64,000 nt of DNA. Source: Granulicella tundricola MP5ACTX9 (GTDB lineage: Bacteria; Acidobacteriota; Terriglobia; Terriglobales; Acidobacteriaceae). Position 1 is the first letter of the stretch. The number at the start of each line of letters is the position of its first letter. The notes beneath the pieces are model-generated. The model ran no database searches. It saw only the letters and a program-made list of their open reading frames with translations, and had not been told where the DNA came from. The stretch is taken from NCBI RefSeq assembly GCF_000178975.2, contig NC_015064.1, positions 1,922,001 through 1,986,000 of the forward strand, given 5' to 3'. The position numbers were made by a program, and so were the translations under genes. This document shows positions 1 to 9,759 of this stretch, one piece after another.

Positions 1-1040
1 CTGTTGTCCGAGCCGGCGGCTTTGACGAGGGGACGGATGCCGACGTAGATGCTGAGAACATCCTCGCGCGTGGGCGGGCGGCTGAGATATTGGGCGGCTG
101 TATCGAGTACGAAGGCGATCTCTTCTTCGAGAGCGTGTGGCTCGTAGGAAGGCTTATCGATGGGGGTGTCCGTGGTACCGACGAGGGTGCGGTCGTGCCA
201 CGGGATGGCGAAGAGGACGCGGCCATCGCTGGTGTGGGGGACCATGATGGCGCTGTCGCCGGCGAGGAAGGAACGATCGAAGACGAGGTGGATGCCCTGG
301 CTGGGGCTGACCATGGGCTCCGCGACGAGGTTGGCGAGGCGGCGGGTATCGTCCGTGAAGATGCCGGTGGCGTTGACGACGACCTTTGCGCCCACGGTGT
401 GGCGATTGCCGGATTCGCGATCTTCGATGATGACCGCGTTGAGGAAGTCCTGGGAGTCTTTGAGCATCTCGACTGCGGATGCGTAGTTGAGGACTGTGGC
501 GCCGTGATCGACGGCGGTGACGATGAGGTGGGTGAGGAGACGGGTGTCGTCGAACTGGCCATCGTGATAAAGGACGCCGCCGCGCAGGCCTTCCTGCTGG
601 ATGGTGGGGAGGCGTTCGAGGGTTTCGGCGAGCGAGAGGACGCGCGATTTGCCGAAGCCGTACTTGCCGGCGAGGAGATCGTAGATCTTCATGCCGATGC
701 CGTAGAACGGTGCCTCCCACCAGGAGTAGTTGGGCACGACGAAGGGGAGATCGTGAACGAGATGGGGAGCGTTCTGCAGGAGCAGACCGCGTTCCTTGAG
801 GGCTTCCATGACCAGCGAGACGTTGCCTTGTTCGAGGTAACGGACGCCGCCGTGGACCAGCTTTGTCGCGCGGCTGGAGGTGCCTTTGCCGAAGTCTTCA
901 CGCTCCACGAGCAGCACGTCCAGGCCACGCGACGCGGCATCCACTGCCACGCCTGCGCCGACTGCTCCGCCGCCGATGATGACGATGTCCCATGGGGTGG
1001 TGCGGGCCTTGACGCGTTCGATCATCTCTTCGCGGTTCAT
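1..1040 (-). CDS. glpD: Glycerol-3-phosphate dehydrogenase, 3' end outside the window
   Basis: FAD-dependent membrane-associated oxidation of sn-glycerol 3-phosphate to dihydroxyacetone phosphate, second step of glycerol catabolism. About 346 N-terminal residues are visible, read from the reverse strand, of a protein usually 500-560 long. The N terminus MNREEMIERVKARTTPWD leads into the dinucleotide-binding motif VIIGGGAVGAG near residues 20-30, followed by the GlpD segment TSSRATKLVHGGVRYLEQGN. Further on come VVNATGIFTDDTRRL and the substrate-side IYVGIRPLVKAAG near the cut. The ATG start overlaps the glpK stop by 4 bp (ATGA), so the two genes are translationally coupled. The C-terminal domain lies beyond position 1. 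Confidence 0.93.
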   Translation of the reverse strand, partial: MNREEMIERVKARTTPWDIVIIGGGAVGAGVAVDAASRGLDVLLVEREDFGKGTSSRATKLVHGGVRYLEQGNVSLVMEALKERGLLLQNAPHLVHDLPFVVPNYSWWEAPFYGIGMKIYDLLAGKYGFGKSRVLSLAETLERLPTIQQEGLRGGVLYHDGQFDDTRLLTHLIVTAVDHGATVLNYASAVEMLKDSQDFLNAVIIEDRESGNRHTVGAKVVVNATGIFTDDTRRLANLVAEPMVSPSQGIHLVFDRSFLAGDSAIMVPHTSDGRVLFAIPWHDRTLVGTTDTPIDKPSYEPHALEEEIAFVLDTAAQYLSRPPTREDVLSIYVGIRPLVKAAGSDN

Positions 1041-2536
1041 GCGGTCTCCTTGTTCCAGCCCTTCGAACGGTTCACGGCATCCTGCCATTTGAGGTAACGC
1101 TTCCTGGCTATAGCGGGGTCCATCCGGGGGATGAAGAGCTGCCCTTCGGGGCGTGTCTTTGCGATCTCTTCTACATCGTTCCAGAAGCCGGTGGCGAGGC
1201 CGGCGAGATAAGCGGCACCCTGCGCGGTGGTCTCAAGGATGGCGGGCCGCTCGACCGGGATACCGAGGAGGTCAGATTGAAATTGCATGAGCATGTCGTT
1301 GGCGGCTGCGCCTCCATCCGCACGCATGGTCGTGAGGCCGACGCTGGTATCGGCCTGCATGGCGTGGAGGACATCCGTGACCTGGAAGGCGATGCTCTCA
1401 AGCGCCGCACGCGCGATGTGGCCGATCTCCGTGCTGCGTTGCAGACCGATGATCATTCCGCCCGCGTAGGGGTCCCAATGCGGTGCGCCGAGGCCGGTGA
1501 AGGCGGGGACGAGGACGACGTTGTTGGAGCTGTCAACGGAGGCGGCGATCTTCTCCACGTCAGGCGACTTCTCAAAGAACTCCATCTTGTCACGCAGCCA
1601 TTGCACGACCGCTCCGCCAACAAAGACGCTGCCTTCAAGCGCGTACTGGAGTTTCTTGTTCGTGGTGCAGGTGAGCGTCGTGATCAGCCGCTCTTTGGAG
1701 AGGGTGAAGGTGTCACCGATGTTCTGGAGCAGGAAGCAACCGGTGCCGTAGGTGTTCTTGGCGTCGCCGGGATTCACGCAGAGCTGACCGAAGAGGGCTG
1801 ATTGCTGATCGCCTGCGATGCCTGCGATCTCTACGTCGCCCAGACCGAGGGTGGTGGTGACGCGACCCACTTTCTCACTGGACCAGACGACCTCCGGCAT
1901 CATGCTCTCAGGGACGCGGAGCAGCTTCAGCAGGTCCGCATCCCATCTATCTTCGACGATGTTGTAGAGCAGCGTGCGCGAGGCGTTGGTGCGGTCCGTG
2001 ATGTGGCGCTTGCCGCTGGTGAGGTTCCAGATGAGCCAGCTATCCACGGTTCCGAAGGCGAGCTTGCCCTGTTCTGCGAGCGCGCGTGCACCGTCTACGT
2101 TGTCCAAGATCCAGGAGATCTTGGTGCTGGAGAAGTAGGGGTCGATGAGCAGGCCGGTCTTGTTGCGGAAGGTCTCTTCATGACCTTCGTCATGGAGCTT
2201 CGCGCAGAAGTCCGCTGTCCTGCGGTCCTGCCAGACGATGGCGTTATAGACGGGCTTGCCGCTCTCCCGCTCCCAGACGATGGTGGTCTCGCGCTGGTTT
2301 GCGATGCCCAGGGCGACGACGTCACGGGGACGGACGTGGGCGCGTGCCAGGACCTCTACTGCGGCACTCAATTGCGTCGTCAGGATGTCCATGGGGTCGT
2401 GCTCGACCCAGCCCGTTTTGGGGAAGTGCTGTGCAAACTCATGCTGGGCCATGCCTGCGATCTTGCCATCGTGATCGAAGAGCATTGCGCGGGAGCTGGT
2501 CGTTCCCTGGTCGAGCGAAAGTACGTACTGTGCCAT
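1037..2536 (-). CDS. glpK: Glycerol kinase
   Basis: ATP-dependent phosphorylation of glycerol to sn-glycerol 3-phosphate, a FGGY-family cytoplasmic kinase. The 499-residue length is normal for the family. The N terminus carries the phosphate-binding motif SLDQGTTSSRAMLFDHDG; later landmarks are VALGIANQRETTIVWERESG, the glycerol-contact region WIGN-like LIWNLTSGKRH, the AGIAGDQQSALFGQ segment and YGTGCFLLQNIG, plus the FGGY signature ALESIAFQVTDVLHAM. The start has GGGAAGAA upstream as ribosome binding site. It precedes glpD with a 4-bp overlap. No glpF facilitator is adjacent; a peptidase gene lies upstream. Confidence 0.97.
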   Translation of the reverse strand: MAQYVLSLDQGTTSSRAMLFDHDGKIAGMAQHEFAQHFPKTGWVEHDPMDILTTQLSAAVEVLARAHVRPRDVVALGIANQRETTIVWERESGKPVYNAIVWQDRRTADFCAKLHDEGHEETFRNKTGLLIDPYFSSTKISWILDNVDGARALAEQGKLAFGTVDSWLIWNLTSGKRHITDRTNASRTLLYNIVEDRWDADLLKLLRVPESMMPEVVWSSEKVGRVTTTLGLGDVEIAGIAGDQQSALFGQLCVNPGDAKNTYGTGCFLLQNIGDTFTLSKERLITTLTCTTNKKLQYALEGSVFVGGAVVQWLRDKMEFFEKSPDVEKIAASVDSSNNVVLVPAFTGLGAPHWDPYAGGMIIGLQRSTEIGHIARAALESIAFQVTDVLHAMQADTSVGLTTMRADGGAAANDMLMQFQSDLLGIPVERPAILETTAQGAAYLAGLATGFWNDVEEIAKTRPEGQLFIPRMDPAIARKRYLKWQDAVNRSKGWNKETA

Positions 2537-2571
2537 GTGGTGTCGTTCTTCCCTTTGCCTGATGCCCGTTG

Positions 2572-2650
2572 CTTGCAGCCGCCGGCCAATCTTCAGAGAT
2601 AGCCTACACCTGAAAGGTGAAGGCTGTTCTGCGGGCCGGCGGCAGTCAAG
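2572..2650. terminator. Long inverted repeat between the peptidase gene and glpK
   Basis: GCCGCCGGCC at 2578-2587 is perfectly complementary to GGCCGGCGGC at 2634-2643, and the arms extend imperfectly outward with CTTG and CAAG. A smaller CACCT-GAA-AGGTG hairpin sits inside. It lies between two minus-strand genes. It could end transcription of the peptidase gene, but no T-run follows the stem, so factor-independent termination is uncertain. Confidence 0.45.
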
Positions 2651-2667
2651 ACTGACGCGGTGAGGGA

Positions 2668-5019
2668 TCAGGGCTGCTGCGGGCGGGCTCCAGCGGGGAC
2701 GTGCTCTTCGAGGTATCGGGCGATGAGGCGGTAGACGTGGACCGTGGTGCCCTGACCCTCATTGATGGCGTGGGTGCGGTTGGGATAGTCCATGAAGTCA
2801 AAGTTTTTGCCGAGCTGGATCAGCTTGTTGACGAGCAGCTCCGACCCCTGGAAGTGGACGTTGTCATCGCCCGATCCATGGACCAGCAGGAGGTTGCCGG
2901 TGAGGCCCTGGGCGAAGTTGATGGCGGAGCCGTCATGGTAACCCTTGGCGTTCTCGGTTGGAAGGCCCATGTAGCGCTCCTGGTAGATGGTGTCGTAGCG
3001 GGTCTGGTCCGGGACCGGGGCGACGGAGATGCCGGTGCTGTACAGGCCGGGGTTGCGGAACATCATGTTGAGCGTGTTGGTGCCGCCGCCGCTCCAGCCC
3101 CACATGGCCATGCGGGAGGTATCGACGAACGGGTGCGTCTTGGCAAACGAACGGATAGCGTCTGCCTGCTGCTGCGTGGAGAGCACACCGATGGCTCCGT
3201 AACCAGCCTTGCGCCATGCACGTCCGCGGGGTGCGGGTGTGCCCTGGTTGTCAAAGCTGAGGACGATGTAGCCATCGCGTGCGATGAGCTGCAGGAAGAG
3301 CGCGCTGAACTGATCCCAGGTATCGTCCACGGTGGTGCCGGCGGGCTCGCCGTAGATCTGGACCAGTACCGGATACTTCTTTGACGGATCGAAGTTGAGC
3401 GGCTTGATCATGTAGGTGCTGAGCGTGACGCCACCGCCGATATCTGTCTCTGAGAACTCTTTTGGCGCGGACATAGTGTCCTTGACCTTGGCGGCGAGAT
3501 CCGCGTTCTCTTCCAGCGTGCGAACCACCATATGTTCCGGCAGGCGCACCAGGTCAAAGCGCGGAGCTACCGTGGAGCTCTGCCGCATGTGGATGGCGTA
3601 AGTGCCATTCTCCGAGATGTCGTAATGATTGGTGCCTGCGTCCGCTGCTGGGGTTACGCGCTCCGGGACTCCCTTGCCGTCCAGACGGGAGCGGTACAGA
3701 TACGCACGGATGGGATCTGAGGGTGAGGCAGTGAAGTAGAAGAAGCCGTGCTGCTCATCGACCGAGACGGGCTCGATGACGTCGGCGGGAAAGTTCGTCA
3801 GGAGCTCCAGCTTTCCGGTCTGGCGGGAGACACGGTAGGCGTGCCGCCAGCCATCGCGCTCACTGAGCCATAAGAGGTCCGGCTTTTCCTTTGTGTTTGC
3901 GTGTGAGGCGGGCAGCCAGACGAAGTGGCTCATGATCTTGGCGGACATGTCGACGTCCAGGTATGCGTCGTCCTTATCTTCGAAGAGGGGCTTCGCTTCG
4001 CCGGTTGCGGCGTCGGCCAGGAAGATGAGGTCGTCGTTCTGCTGACGATTGAGGTACTCGACGGCGACTTGCTGCGAGTTGTCGGCCCAGTCCAGCCGTG
4101 GGATGTAGTGGTTGCGGTAGTCTCCGGGCAGCTTCATCCAGTGTGTGGCTCCGCCGTCCACAGAGACTACGCCCGCACGCACGGAGGCGTTCGTCGTACC
4201 GACCAGCGGATACTTGTAGTGGAAGAGCTGCGGATAGTTGGCGGCCGTGTCGTTGATGAGTGTGTAGTCACTCACGCCGGATTGATCGAACTGCCAGTAT
4301 GCGATGGAGCGCGAGTCCGGGCTCCAGCGGAAGGCCTCGCGGATATCGAGTTCTTCTTCGTTCACCCAGTCTGATGTGCCGTTGATGATGTCGGCTGATC
4401 CATCGGTGGTGAGCTGGCGGATGGTTCCAGTTGCAAGGTCCTGGACGTAGATGTTGTTCTCACGGACGTAACCCACGGAGCGGGCGTCCGGTGAGAACTG
4501 CGTGAACATGAGCGTACTGGGCGCGGCGGTGCCGCCAAGTTTGGTCAGCTTGCTGCCCTGCAGGTTGAGGACCCAGTAGTCGCCGCGCGTGTTCTGCCGC
4601 CAGACCTTTTTGGAGTTCGTGAAGAAGAGAAGCGACTGCTTGTCCGCGGACCAGGCGTAGTCCTCTACCTGAATCGGCGCGGTGGCCCCCTCTGGCGTGA
4701 GTTGCTTCTCTGTGACGAGCACGCTGCGTTTGCCGGTGGCGGTCTCATAGGCGACCAGCTCAAGCGATTTGGCGTCCGGGGCTGGAGTCTCAAGCACCGT
4801 GTATCGTTCTCCGCCATCCAGCCAACGACTCTCTGCTGGCGTACGGGCACGGAAGCCCCGGGTCTTATAGAGCTTGTCGAAGCCCTGCACGAATGCAGGG
4901 GACGGAAGGTTGCCGGGCAGGCTCTGCGCCCATATCGGAACCAGGCTGAGGATTGCAGTCGAGGTGCAGGTCAGGAGCTGAAGACGAAGGCCGCGGTGAG
5001 CCCGGGAAGAGTTCATCAT
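2668..5019 (-). CDS. Dipeptidyl peptidase IV-like serine peptidase (S9B), exported
   Basis: Removes N-terminal X-Pro dipeptides from peptides, most likely in the periplasm. The first ~35 residues form a signal peptide ending near SLVPIWAQ. Residues about 100-470 are the DPP IV beta-propeller, including the Glu motif DWVNEEELDIREAFRWSPD that anchors the substrate amino terminus. Residues about 540-775 are the alpha/beta-hydrolase domain with Ser643 in GWSGGG, Asp718 in GSGDDN and His750 in NRTHAI; spacing fits the family triad. Length 783 is typical. The start is a double ATG 29 bp after the kinase gene, so it may be the last gene of the efflux operon, though its function suggests no direct link. 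Confidence 0.92.
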   Translation of the reverse strand: MMNSSRAHRGLRLQLLTCTSTAILSLVPIWAQSLPGNLPSPAFVQGFDKLYKTRGFRARTPAESRWLDGGERYTVLETPAPDAKSLELVAYETATGKRSVLVTEKQLTPEGATAPIQVEDYAWSADKQSLLFFTNSKKVWRQNTRGDYWVLNLQGSKLTKLGGTAAPSTLMFTQFSPDARSVGYVRENNIYVQDLATGTIRQLTTDGSADIINGTSDWVNEEELDIREAFRWSPDSRSIAYWQFDQSGVSDYTLINDTAANYPQLFHYKYPLVGTTNASVRAGVVSVDGGATHWMKLPGDYRNHYIPRLDWADNSQQVAVEYLNRQQNDDLIFLADAATGEAKPLFEDKDDAYLDVDMSAKIMSHFVWLPASHANTKEKPDLLWLSERDGWRHAYRVSRQTGKLELLTNFPADVIEPVSVDEQHGFFYFTASPSDPIRAYLYRSRLDGKGVPERVTPAADAGTNHYDISENGTYAIHMRQSSTVAPRFDLVRLPEHMVVRTLEENADLAAKVKDTMSAPKEFSETDIGGGVTLSTYMIKPLNFDPSKKYPVLVQIYGEPAGTTVDDTWDQFSALFLQLIARDGYIVLSFDNQGTPAPRGRAWRKAGYGAIGVLSTQQQADAIRSFAKTHPFVDTSRMAMWGWSGGGTNTLNMMFRNPGLYSTGISVAPVPDQTRYDTIYQERYMGLPTENAKGYHDGSAINFAQGLTGNLLLVHGSGDDNVHFQGSELLVNKLIQLGKNFDFMDYPNRTHAINEGQGTTVHVYRLIARYLEEHVPAGARPQQP

Positions 5020-5048
5020 GATGCTGCCAGTCTACCAAGGAGCTTGTA

Positions 5049-6449
5049 TCAGAGGGGAAGGTTCAACTGCGCCACGCAGCCGGTCCCGCTGCGCGCGGAG
5101 TGCAAGGTCACGGAGCCGTGATGAGCGGTGGCGATCTGCTGTGCTAGAACCAGGCCGATGCCCGTGCCTTTGGCCTTGGTGGTGTAGAAGGGCACAAAGA
5201 GGTTGCCGGGATTGGTGATGCCGGGGCCGTTGTCTTCAATGAAGATGGAGAGCTGCTCCTGGTGGACAGTCCAGGTGATCTGCACTGCGGGGGACGCGTC
5301 AGGACGTGCAGCCGAGTCCTGGCTGAGGGCTGCGTCGGCGGCGTTCTGCAGGAGGTTGATGAGGGCCTGCTGGATCTGATCGGGGTCGCACAACAGATGA
5401 ACTGCGGGACCGGGTTCAACGTGCGGCTTGAGCCTGGTCTCCAGATGTACAACCTGGACGATGAGTTGCGCGAGATCTGCTCTCTGCAGCGTAGGCGCGG
5501 GCAGGCGGGTGAGACGTTGATACGCCTGGAGGAACCGGTTCAATGATGCGGAGCGGTCTTCAATCACGCCCAGGCCGCGCAGGAGGTCGGCGGGGTCGAC
5601 GGCAGCGGCATCGGATCGCATCATGCGATGCCTCAGGCTGCCTGCGATCGACTGGATGGGGGTCAGTGAGTTGTTGATTTCATGGCTCAACACGCGGATG
5701 AGCCGCTGCCATGCTGTGCGCTCTTCCTCACGCAACACCGCGCCAACATCCGAGAGTACAAAGAGAGTATTGGGGAGGCCATGAAGGCGGAAGACCGCAC
5801 GCCGAACCGACCAGCGAACGGCGCCCTGGACGAAGTTGATGTTGCCGGATGGATCGGCGGGTGGGTAAAGGCCCTGGTCGGGGATATCGAGCAGCGACTC
5901 CAGGTTGAGTTCGAGGGCGGTTCGTCCGATGGGGTTCCGCTCCGTGATCGCAAACGCGCTGCGAGCTGCGGCATTGAGCAGCTTCAAGGTGCCTGCTTCG
6001 TCGAAGGCGAGCACTGGCGACTGCATGGAAGAGAGGACGCGTTCGACCAGGGTGAGGGCATCGAGCGCCGCGGAACGCTGCTGCTGCAAGGTGGCGGCCA
6101 GTGCGTTGATCTCGAGCGCCAGGTCGCCGAGGGCGTCGTTGCGCAGGGCACCGCGAGCGCGGAAGCTGTAGTCGTCCTCGCGGAGAGCGGAGACGACGTT
6201 CGCGAGTGTTTGCAAGGGCCGCACCAGCTGGTTGAAGAAGACGGAGATGGCCAGACCCCAGACCGTACCCAGTGTGAGAACGACCACGCCAACCATGACC
6301 GGAGACGGGTCCAGGGTGTACGTCCAGAGACCGGCAAAGGCCAGCATGGGCAGGGCGAGACCGCCTAACCAGAGGCGAAGCCTGCGCTCAAACGGAAATC
6401 GCGGACTGTTACTGGCCAGTGGAAGTCGGATTGGCTCGGGCGTGGGCAC
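5049..6449 (-). CDS. NtrY-type sensor histidine kinase
   Basis: Membrane histidine kinase expected to phosphorylate the NtrC-type regulator encoded 2 bp upstream. Two N-terminal membrane segments (about residues 27-45 and 51-71) enclose almost no periplasmic loop, so the stimulus is probably sensed in the membrane or cytoplasm. A HAMP segment (about 72-125) and a PAS domain (about 135-235) follow. The H-box VLSHEINNSLTPI puts the phosphorylated residue at His256. The ATPase domain has the N-box near 365-375, DNGPGI at 406-411 and GTGIGL at 428-433. The start is GTG. Length 466 is short compared with classical NtrY (about 700). Confidence 0.9.
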   Translation of the reverse strand: MPTPEPIRLPLASNSPRFPFERRLRLWLGGLALPMLAFAGLWTYTLDPSPVMVGVVVLTLGTVWGLAISVFFNQLVRPLQTLANVVSALREDDYSFRARGALRNDALGDLALEINALAATLQQQRSAALDALTLVERVLSSMQSPVLAFDEAGTLKLLNAAARSAFAITERNPIGRTALELNLESLLDIPDQGLYPPADPSGNINFVQGAVRWSVRRAVFRLHGLPNTLFVLSDVGAVLREEERTAWQRLIRVLSHEINNSLTPIQSIAGSLRHRMMRSDAAAVDPADLLRGLGVIEDRSASLNRFLQAYQRLTRLPAPTLQRADLAQLIVQVVHLETRLKPHVEPGPAVHLLCDPDQIQQALINLLQNAADAALSQDSAARPDASPAVQITWTVHQEQLSIFIEDNGPGITNPGNLFVPFYTTKAKGTGIGLVLAQQIATAHHGSVTLHSARSGTGCVAQLNLPL

Positions 6450-6451
6450 GG

Positions 6452-7834
6452 CTATAGATTGTACTTTTCCATGCGGCGATAGAGCGCTCCGCGGCTGAGG
6501 CCCAGCGCCTCCGCGGCGTGGCTGACGTTGCCGTTGGTGCGGGTGAGCGCCTTGCGGATCAGCAGGGCTTCCACCGTCTCCAGGCTTAGATCGTCCAGGG
6601 TCTGCAGGGAAGAGCGCACCGCATGAGCCTGAATGCCGAGATCCGATACGCTGAGCTGCGTCCCCCGCGCCATGAGGACGGCACGCTCCATCATGTGATC
6701 CAACTCACGCACGTTGCCCGGCCAGCCATAGTTCAGCATGACGTTCAACGCGGCGGGCTCAAAGCCGGAGAGTTGGCGTCGATAGCGCGCGGCATAGCGG
6801 TTGAGAAAGTGTGCGGCAAGCAACGGGATATCCTCACGGCGCTCCCGCAACGAAGGCAGACGAATCTCGACGGTGTTCAGGCGAAAGAGCAGGTCTTCGC
6901 GGAACGAGCCGTCGATTGCGGCCGCATGCAGGTCGGCGTTGGTGGCGGAGAGCATGCGTACGTCCACCTTGCGCGTCGTGGAGGAGCCCACGCGCTCCAG
7001 CTCGCCGGTCTCCAGCACGCGCAGCAGCTTGGCCTGCTGGCGGGTAGGGATGTTGGCAATCTCATCCAGAAATAATGTGCCGCCGGACGCCAGTTCAAAG
7101 CGGCCGATGCGGTCGGCGCGCGCGTCCGTGAATGCGCCTTTGACGTGTCCGAATAGCTCGGACTCGAAGGTGCCATCGGAGAGCGCACCGGTGTTGACTG
7201 CGATCAGGGATTGGCTGGCACGATGGGACAGGCGATGCAGCGTCTGCGCCACCACCTCTTTGCCTGTGCCATGCTCGCCGGTAATCAGAACGTTTGCGTC
7301 CGAGGGGCCGATACGAGCCATCAACTCGACCACTGGGTGCATGGCGGCCGCGGTGGCGATGAAGTTGGGCGCGCCCTCCGCGCGCAGCAGGCTGTTCTCC
7401 GCTTCAAGCCTCTGGGCACGGCGTTGCAGCTGAAAGAACTCAGTCTGAGTGCGGACGACGCTCAGCAGGCGCTGGTTATCCCACGGCTTTTGCACGAAGT
7501 CGCTCGCGCCGCGGCGCATCGCTTCCACTGCCAGATCGACGTTGGCCCAGGCGGTCATGACGATCACCGGCAGGTGCGCCTCGCTCTGCCGGATGGCGGC
7601 GATCAGGTCCAGCCCTTCCTGTCCGGAGGTCGTATCGCGCGTGTAGTTCAAGTCGATCAGCAGACCATCGAACTCAGACTCAGCGAGGCGCAGCAAGGCC
7701 TCTGCCGGCGTCTGCGCGGTGACCAACTCATAGCCCTCGGGGCGCAGCAGCAGGTCGAGCGCGTCGAGGATGTGAGGCTGGTCGTCGGCGATCAGAAGAC
7801 GGCAGCGCGGGTTGGGCTTTGAGGGTATGGTCAC
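6452..7834 (-). CDS. NtrC-family sigma54-dependent response regulator
   Basis: Receiver, AAA+ and Fis-type DNA-binding domains in 460 residues; activates sigma54 promoters when phosphorylated. The receiver has acidic pair D17-D18, phosphoacceptor Asp61 and Lys116. The AAA+ domain has Walker A GEHGTGKE (186-193), the sigma54-contact loop GAFTDA (233-238) in place of the standard GAFTGA, and Walker B GGTLFLDE (251-258). The helix-turn-helix is NVSHAAEALGLSRGALYRRM near the C terminus. The start is GTG, 2 bp after the TolC stop. Sitting at the end of the efflux operon it most likely controls that operon; tandem dyads and a candidate sigma54 promoter upstream of the HlyD gene agree with this. Confidence 0.93.
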   Translation of the reverse strand: MTIPSKPNPRCRLLIADDQPHILDALDLLLRPEGYELVTAQTPAEALLRLAESEFDGLLIDLNYTRDTTSGQEGLDLIAAIRQSEAHLPVIVMTAWANVDLAVEAMRRGASDFVQKPWDNQRLLSVVRTQTEFFQLQRRAQRLEAENSLLRAEGAPNFIATAAAMHPVVELMARIGPSDANVLITGEHGTGKEVVAQTLHRLSHRASQSLIAVNTGALSDGTFESELFGHVKGAFTDARADRIGRFELASGGTLFLDEIANIPTRQQAKLLRVLETGELERVGSSTTRKVDVRMLSATNADLHAAAIDGSFREDLLFRLNTVEIRLPSLRERREDIPLLAAHFLNRYAARYRRQLSGFEPAALNVMLNYGWPGNVRELDHMMERAVLMARGTQLSVSDLGIQAHAVRSSLQTLDDLSLETVEALLIRKALTRTNGNVSHAAEALGLSRGALYRRMEKYNL

Positions 7835-7836
7835 AA

Positions 7837-9759
7837 TCAGGGTTTCGTGGTGGTTGAGGCAGGTTGCGTGCCGCTCCTTGCTGATTCTATCGAAATCGTG
7901 TTCGCCGTGAGCGTCTGCCCCGTCGCACGATCCAACTCTACCTTGGCCTTCTGGTATGCGGTGAGCGCCGCCACCAGTGCGGACTCGGCCGTCGCCAGGT
8001 CACGGCGTGCCGCAAGCGTCTGCAATGCGGAGCCTGCGCCGAGTTCCTGCTCCTTGCCGGAGATGGTAAACAGCCGCTCGGAAAGATCGCGAGCCTTCAT
8101 CGCAGAGGTGACACGCGCAAGACTTTGATCCAGCGAGTACTGTGCGTTGCGGACCTCAATGCGGATCTGCTTGCGCTGCTGCTGTAGGCGCACCTCGGCC
8201 TGGCGAGACTCAAGTTCAGACCGGACCTGGTCTGACTTGGCCACACGGTTGCGTATCGGCACGTTCACATTGACCCCGACGTAGTAGTTCGGCGCAGAGT
8301 TGTTGAACGTGTTCTTAAAGGTGCCACCGTAGCCGCCGGGCGCGGTAGATGGCGTGTTAGTCAAGGGATTATCGACACCGCCCAGTCCTGTGCCGCCGTA
8401 GTATCCCACCAGGTCCACCTGCGGCAGCAGCGAGTTGCGCAGCGCGTCGCGGCTGATCTTGCGGTTCTGCAGATCGATGTTCGATTCGTTGATCTCAATG
8501 CGGCGGTTGAGTGCCTGCTCTACCAGGTCGTCCGTCGCAGCGGCGGGTGCAGGTGCGGCCTTCAGGTCTACGGTGGCAAGATCGGTGGGTCGGACCGGCA
8601 TCGCCTCCAGAATCGGGTCGTCCAGGTTTTTTGTCAGCGCATTCTTGATCAGCAGCGATTGAAACTGTAGTTGCGAGCGCGCGATCGTCAGATCCTGTTC
8701 GCGGTTGGCGACTTCAGCCTCATCCTTCAGCACATCGAGCGCAGGGATGGCCTGCAGGTCAAGCTGTTTGTGGCCTTTGTCGAGCGTCTGCCTGGCAAAG
8801 TCCAGCGAATGCGACTTCACCTGCTCGTCTTCATATGCGGCTACCAGGTCCCAGTAGATGTTCGCGATCTGCGTGACGGTGGAGACTACCTGCAACTCGA
8901 AAGCCTGATCGGAGATCTTCTGGTTGTTTCGCGCGATGCGAAGGTAGCGCAGGTTGGGTCCGAGCCCAAAGCCCGACAGAAGATGCTGCCGGACTAGTGC
9001 CTGGAATGAGCCATCGAGCTCAGGCGTAAGCGAGGTGAACGGACTGTTTGAGGTCAAGCGATCTGAGTTGAATCCAACGGCGATGCTGGTGCCGGTTGCA
9101 AACGCCTGCGTGTAGTTGACGGTGCCGGAGAAGTCGCCCTGGTGCAGCGTGGGCACACCGTAGATGACCTCGCTGGAAAGCGGCGTCGTGCTGTTCTGAT
9201 AGCTGATGGTGCCGGAGACGTTGGGGTCATAGGAAGACACCAACGAGCCTGTACCCAGCGTGGATTGCACCAATCCGGAAGCGCCCGCACCCGCGCCGCC
9301 CGCGCCGCCTGAGGTTCCTCCAGCGCCTGCGCCGTTGGAGCCTGATCCGAAGCCGCCGAAGCCTCCGCCGGGCGTATTCTGCACCACACCCGTATTGACT
9401 CCGAGGAACGTTCCGCCGGCCTTGGTGCGCAGTACGTCGGCCTTGGCGATGGGGATGTTGTAGCGTGCAATCGCAAGATCAAGATTGTTCTCGAGCGCCA
9501 GCGCAATCGCATCGCGCAGGGATAACTCCAGCACGCCATCGTGAACCAGCGTATCGATGCGCGCGGAGTTCGCCAGATCCGGTGCAGGCACATGCGCGGC
9601 GCGATACGTCTCGATGGGATTATGCGAGTGAGGAATATCCAGCGACACCGTCGGAGCGGCAGGCAAGACCTGCGCCGCCTGCTGGGCCACAAGGGCAGAG
9701 GTCTGGGTGAGCAAGAGTGCGCTCAAAAGAAGCGAGGAAGACGTGCGTTCAAAGTTCAT
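7837..9759 (-). CDS. TolC-family outer membrane efflux protein
   Basis: Outer membrane exit duct of the efflux system encoded by this operon. I chose the ATG at 9759 because it overlaps the upstream ATPase stop as ATGA and opens a good signal peptide (MNFERTSSSLLLSALLLTQTS, cleavage after ALVAQQA or near it); a longer frame to 9822 exists but lacks a signal. The 640 residues contain the two OEP repeats with long coiled-coil helices, and the typical start SLRDAIALALENNLDLAIARYN. A Gly/Ala/Ser-rich stretch of about 40 residues (around 135-175) interrupts the N-terminal repeat. A paralogue with the same insert is encoded at 33590-35770. Confidence 0.92.
   Translation of the reverse strand: MNFERTSSSLLLSALLLTQTSALVAQQAAQVLPAAPTVSLDIPHSHNPIETYRAAHVPAPDLANSARIDTLVHDGVLELSLRDAIALALENNLDLAIARYNIPIAKADVLRTKAGGTFLGVNTGVVQNTPGGGFGGFGSGSNGAGAGGTSGGAGGAGAGASGLVQSTLGTGSLVSSYDPNVSGTISYQNSTTPLSSEVIYGVPTLHQGDFSGTVNYTQAFATGTSIAVGFNSDRLTSNSPFTSLTPELDGSFQALVRQHLLSGFGLGPNLRYLRIARNNQKISDQAFELQVVSTVTQIANIYWDLVAAYEDEQVKSHSLDFARQTLDKGHKQLDLQAIPALDVLKDEAEVANREQDLTIARSQLQFQSLLIKNALTKNLDDPILEAMPVRPTDLATVDLKAAPAPAAATDDLVEQALNRRIEINESNIDLQNRKISRDALRNSLLPQVDLVGYYGGTGLGGVDNPLTNTPSTAPGGYGGTFKNTFNNSAPNYYVGVNVNVPIRNRVAKSDQVRSELESRQAEVRLQQQRKQIRIEVRNAQYSLDQSLARVTSAMKARDLSERLFTISGKEQELGAGSALQTLAARRDLATAESALVAALTAYQKAKVELDRATGQTLTANTISIESARSGTQPASTTTKP

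Noticed and set aside
90..1097. Long plus-strand frame opposite glpD
   Set aside because: Shadow of glpD: acidic, Ala/Gly/Asp/Glu-rich, and the minus strand reads a full GlpD N terminus.
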